Shown here piece after piece: positions 6,417-7,592 of a DNA stretch of 7,592 nucleotides (the stretch's first letter is position 1; the number at the start of each line of letters is the position of its first letter). The stretch is from Akkermansia muciniphila (lineage in GTDB: Bacteria; Verrucomicrobiota; Verrucomicrobiia; Verrucomicrobiales; V1-33): the NCBI GenBank assembly GCA_943331195.2, contig CALQKQ020000167.1, forward strand, positions 1 to 7,592, written 5' to 3'. The notes beneath the pieces are model-generated. The model saw nothing but the letters and a program-made list of their open reading frames with translations, made no database searches and was not told the DNA's origin. The translations under genes and the position numbers were made by a program.

Positions 6417-7505
6417 ATGTCCCCCTCGCCCGGATCCCCCGCCCCCCCGCCCTCCGGCTCCTTTGTGGCCCCCAGCCCAGAAGAACTCTCCGCCATGCTC
6501 CCCGCCTACGAGGTCCAACGCCTCGTCGCCACCGGCGGCATGGGCGCCGTCTACGCCGGCCTCCAAAAAGCCCTCGATCGCCCCGTCGCCATCAAAATCC
6601 TCCCCCCAGCCACCGCCCGCGACGGCGAATCCATCCAGCGCGTCCGCACCGAGGCCAAGGCCATGGCCCGCCTCACCCATCCCCACATCCCCGTCGTCTA
6701 CGACTTCGACGTCTCCTCCGGCTACTGCTACCTCGTCATGGAACTCGTCAACGGTTCCACCGTCCACCAACTCATCTCCCGCCGCGAACTCACCCCCGCC
6801 CTCACCCTCAAACTCCTCGCCCAAGTCTGCGACGCCCTCCACTTCGCTCACCAAAACGGCGTCGTCCACGGCGATATCAAACCCGCTAACCTCCTCGTCA
6901 CCCAAGACGGTAGACTCAAACTCGCCGACTTCGGCCTCGCCCAACTCCGCGACGCCTCCTCCCGCGCCGCCGCCTCCCCCACCCCCATGGGAACCCCAGA
7001 ATACGCCGCCCCAGAACTCTGGCAACCCGGCGTCGTCCTCGACCACCGCGCCGACCTCTATTCCCTCGGCTGCGTCTTCTTCGAAATGCTCACCGGCGCC
7101 CCCCCCCAAGGCCACTTCACCCTCCCCGCCGCCGCCCTCCACCTCGACCCCCGCGTCGATGCCGTCATCAGCCGCTGCATGCAGCCCGATCCCGCCCAGC
7201 GCTTCCAATCCGCCGCCGAACTCCAACAAGCCCTCGCCGCCATCCGCCTCTCCCCTGTAGGCAACCCCTCCCCTAACGCCACCGCCAGACCCACCGCCCA
7301 TCCCACCGTCCGCTCCCTCCGCCACCCCCCGCGGCGCATCCCCGTCTCTTCCTCTCACAAAAAAGCCTCCTCCTCTCCCCTCCTCTGGCTCCTCCCCATC
7401 GCCCTCGTCGCCGCCATCATCGCCCTCCTCTTCAAAGGCAAACAAGCCTTCGACCCCCCTCCCCAGCCCCTCCCCTCCACCGCCAAACCCACCCGCTCCT
7501 CCTAG
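6417..7505 (+). CDS. Membrane-anchored Ser/Thr protein kinase, non-RD type
   Basis: Encodes a 362-residue Hanks-type protein kinase, which transfers phosphate from ATP to Ser/Thr of unknown targets. A Pro/Ser-rich N-terminus (1-30) precedes the kinase domain at about 31-277. The glycine loop is VATGGMGAVY (37-46), the ATP-anchoring lysine K60 (VAIK), and the helix-C glutamate E79. The catalytic loop is HGDIKPANLL (151-160) with D153, K155 and N158. DFG is at 171-173, the activation segment holds SSRAAASPTP, and PEYAAPE (194-200), D213 (DLYSLG) and R262 complete the set. All key catalytic residues are present. The Arg normally before the catalytic Asp is Gly152, so it is a non-RD kinase, and the first Gly of the loop is Ala38. 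A linker rich in Pro, Ser and basic residues leads to one membrane helix (about 321-339), leaving only about 22 residues outside, with no PASTA or other sensor domain. The start ATG 6417 lacks a Shine-Dalgarno; M27 is a possible shorter start. It lies upstream of an exported protein gene. Confidence 0.92.
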   Translation: MSPSPGSPAPPPSGSFVAPSPEELSAMLPAYEVQRLVATGGMGAVYAGLQKALDRPVAIKILPPATARDGESIQRVRTEAKAMARLTHPHIPVVYDFDVSSGYCYLVMELVNGSTVHQLISRRELTPALTLKLLAQVCDALHFAHQNGVVHGDIKPANLLVTQDGRLKLADFGLAQLRDASSRAAASPTPMGTPEYAAPELWQPGVVLDHRADLYSLGCVFFEMLTGAPPQGHFTLPAAALHLDPRVDAVISRCMQPDPAQRFQSAAELQQALAAIRLSPVGNPSPNATARPTAHPTVRSLRHPPRRIPVSSSHKKASSSPLLWLLPIALVAAIIALLFKGKQAFDPPPQPLPSTAKPTRSS

Positions 7506-7526
7506 CGGAAATACCTCCTCCCTCCC

Positions 7527-7592
7527 ATGCCCGCCCGCCTCCTCCTCGCCGCCCTCCTCAGCGCCCTCGCCCTCCTCCCCGCTCCCGCCCAG
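7527..7592 (+). CDS. 5' end of a gene for a secreted protein (signal peptide)
   Basis: An ATG 21 nt after the kinase stop opens a frame that runs to the window edge (22 codons). The peptide reads MPARLLLAALLSALALLPAP followed by AQ, a textbook Sec signal peptide: one Arg near the N-terminus, a Leu/Ala core, then Pro and an A-x-A-like cleavage site (APA before Q). The mature protein is outside the window. Same strand and close spacing suggest co-transcription with the kinase. No Shine-Dalgarno is visible, as with the other plus-strand genes here. Only 66 nt are seen, and low-complexity C-rich sequence can mimic a signal peptide, so confidence is moderate. Confidence 0.55.
   Translation, partial: MPARLLLAALLSALALLPAPAQ

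Noticed and set aside
6463..7260. 265-codon Ser/Pro-rich frame overlapping the kinase gene on the same strand
   Set aside because: A shifted reading of the kinase gene with low-complexity composition; no start signal or motif.
6312..7445. 377-codon open frame on the minus strand, Gly/Glu/Asp-rich
   Set aside because: Antisense to a kinase gene with all catalytic motifs. Its composition is simply the reverse complement of C-rich codons, and it shows no family motif.

Overview
The window is GC-rich and densely coding, and looks like a bacterial chromosome. The best guess is Verrucomicrobiota or a relative in the PVC group. This rests on the GyrA signature around the breakage-reunion site (HPHGEAVIYPTLV, as I remember it from chlamydial and verrucomicrobial gyrases), on a membrane-anchored Ser/Thr kinase of the GGMGAVY / HGDIKPAN type, and on a DOMON-like protein. 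No rRNA, tRNA, CRISPR array, insertion sequence or phage gene was recognised. The taxonomic call is an inference from memory, not a search result.

Layout. Positions 1-126 (+) hold the last 41 codons of an unidentified gene. It converges, 11 nt apart, on a minus-strand block. Read in the direction of transcription, that block is nadB (L-aspartate oxidase, 5381 to 3780), a 135-nt gap rich in small hairpins, gyrA (DNA gyrase subunit A, 3644 to 870), a 62-residue single-membrane-span protein whose ATG overlaps the gyrA stop (ATGA), and a DOMON-like domain protein whose GTG overlaps the previous gene by 8 nt. The last three genes look translationally coupled. An 88-nt divergent intergenic region (5382-5469) separates nadB from a plus-strand block. 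That block is a GHMP-family protein resembling archaeal pantoate kinase (5470-6315), a membrane-anchored Ser/Thr protein kinase (6417-7505), and the start of a secreted protein (7527 to the window edge).

How the genes relate. nadB (NAD synthesis from aspartate) and the pantoate-kinase-like gene (possibly coenzyme A synthesis) are divergently arranged cofactor genes that share one control region. gyrA is unrelated housekeeping. The two small genes behind gyrA have no known link to gyrase, but their tight coupling makes them worth noting. The kinase and the exported protein behind it may form a small envelope-signalling unit.

Most notable points: an archaeal-type pantoate kinase homologue in what looks like a bacterium; a perfect 8-bp G/C hairpin followed by five T's directly in front of nadB; an acidic insertion of about 40 residues in the GyrA DNA-wrapping domain; GyrA residues at both main quinolone-contact positions that differ from the sensitive type; and a C-over-G excess on the plus strand that ignores gene direction.
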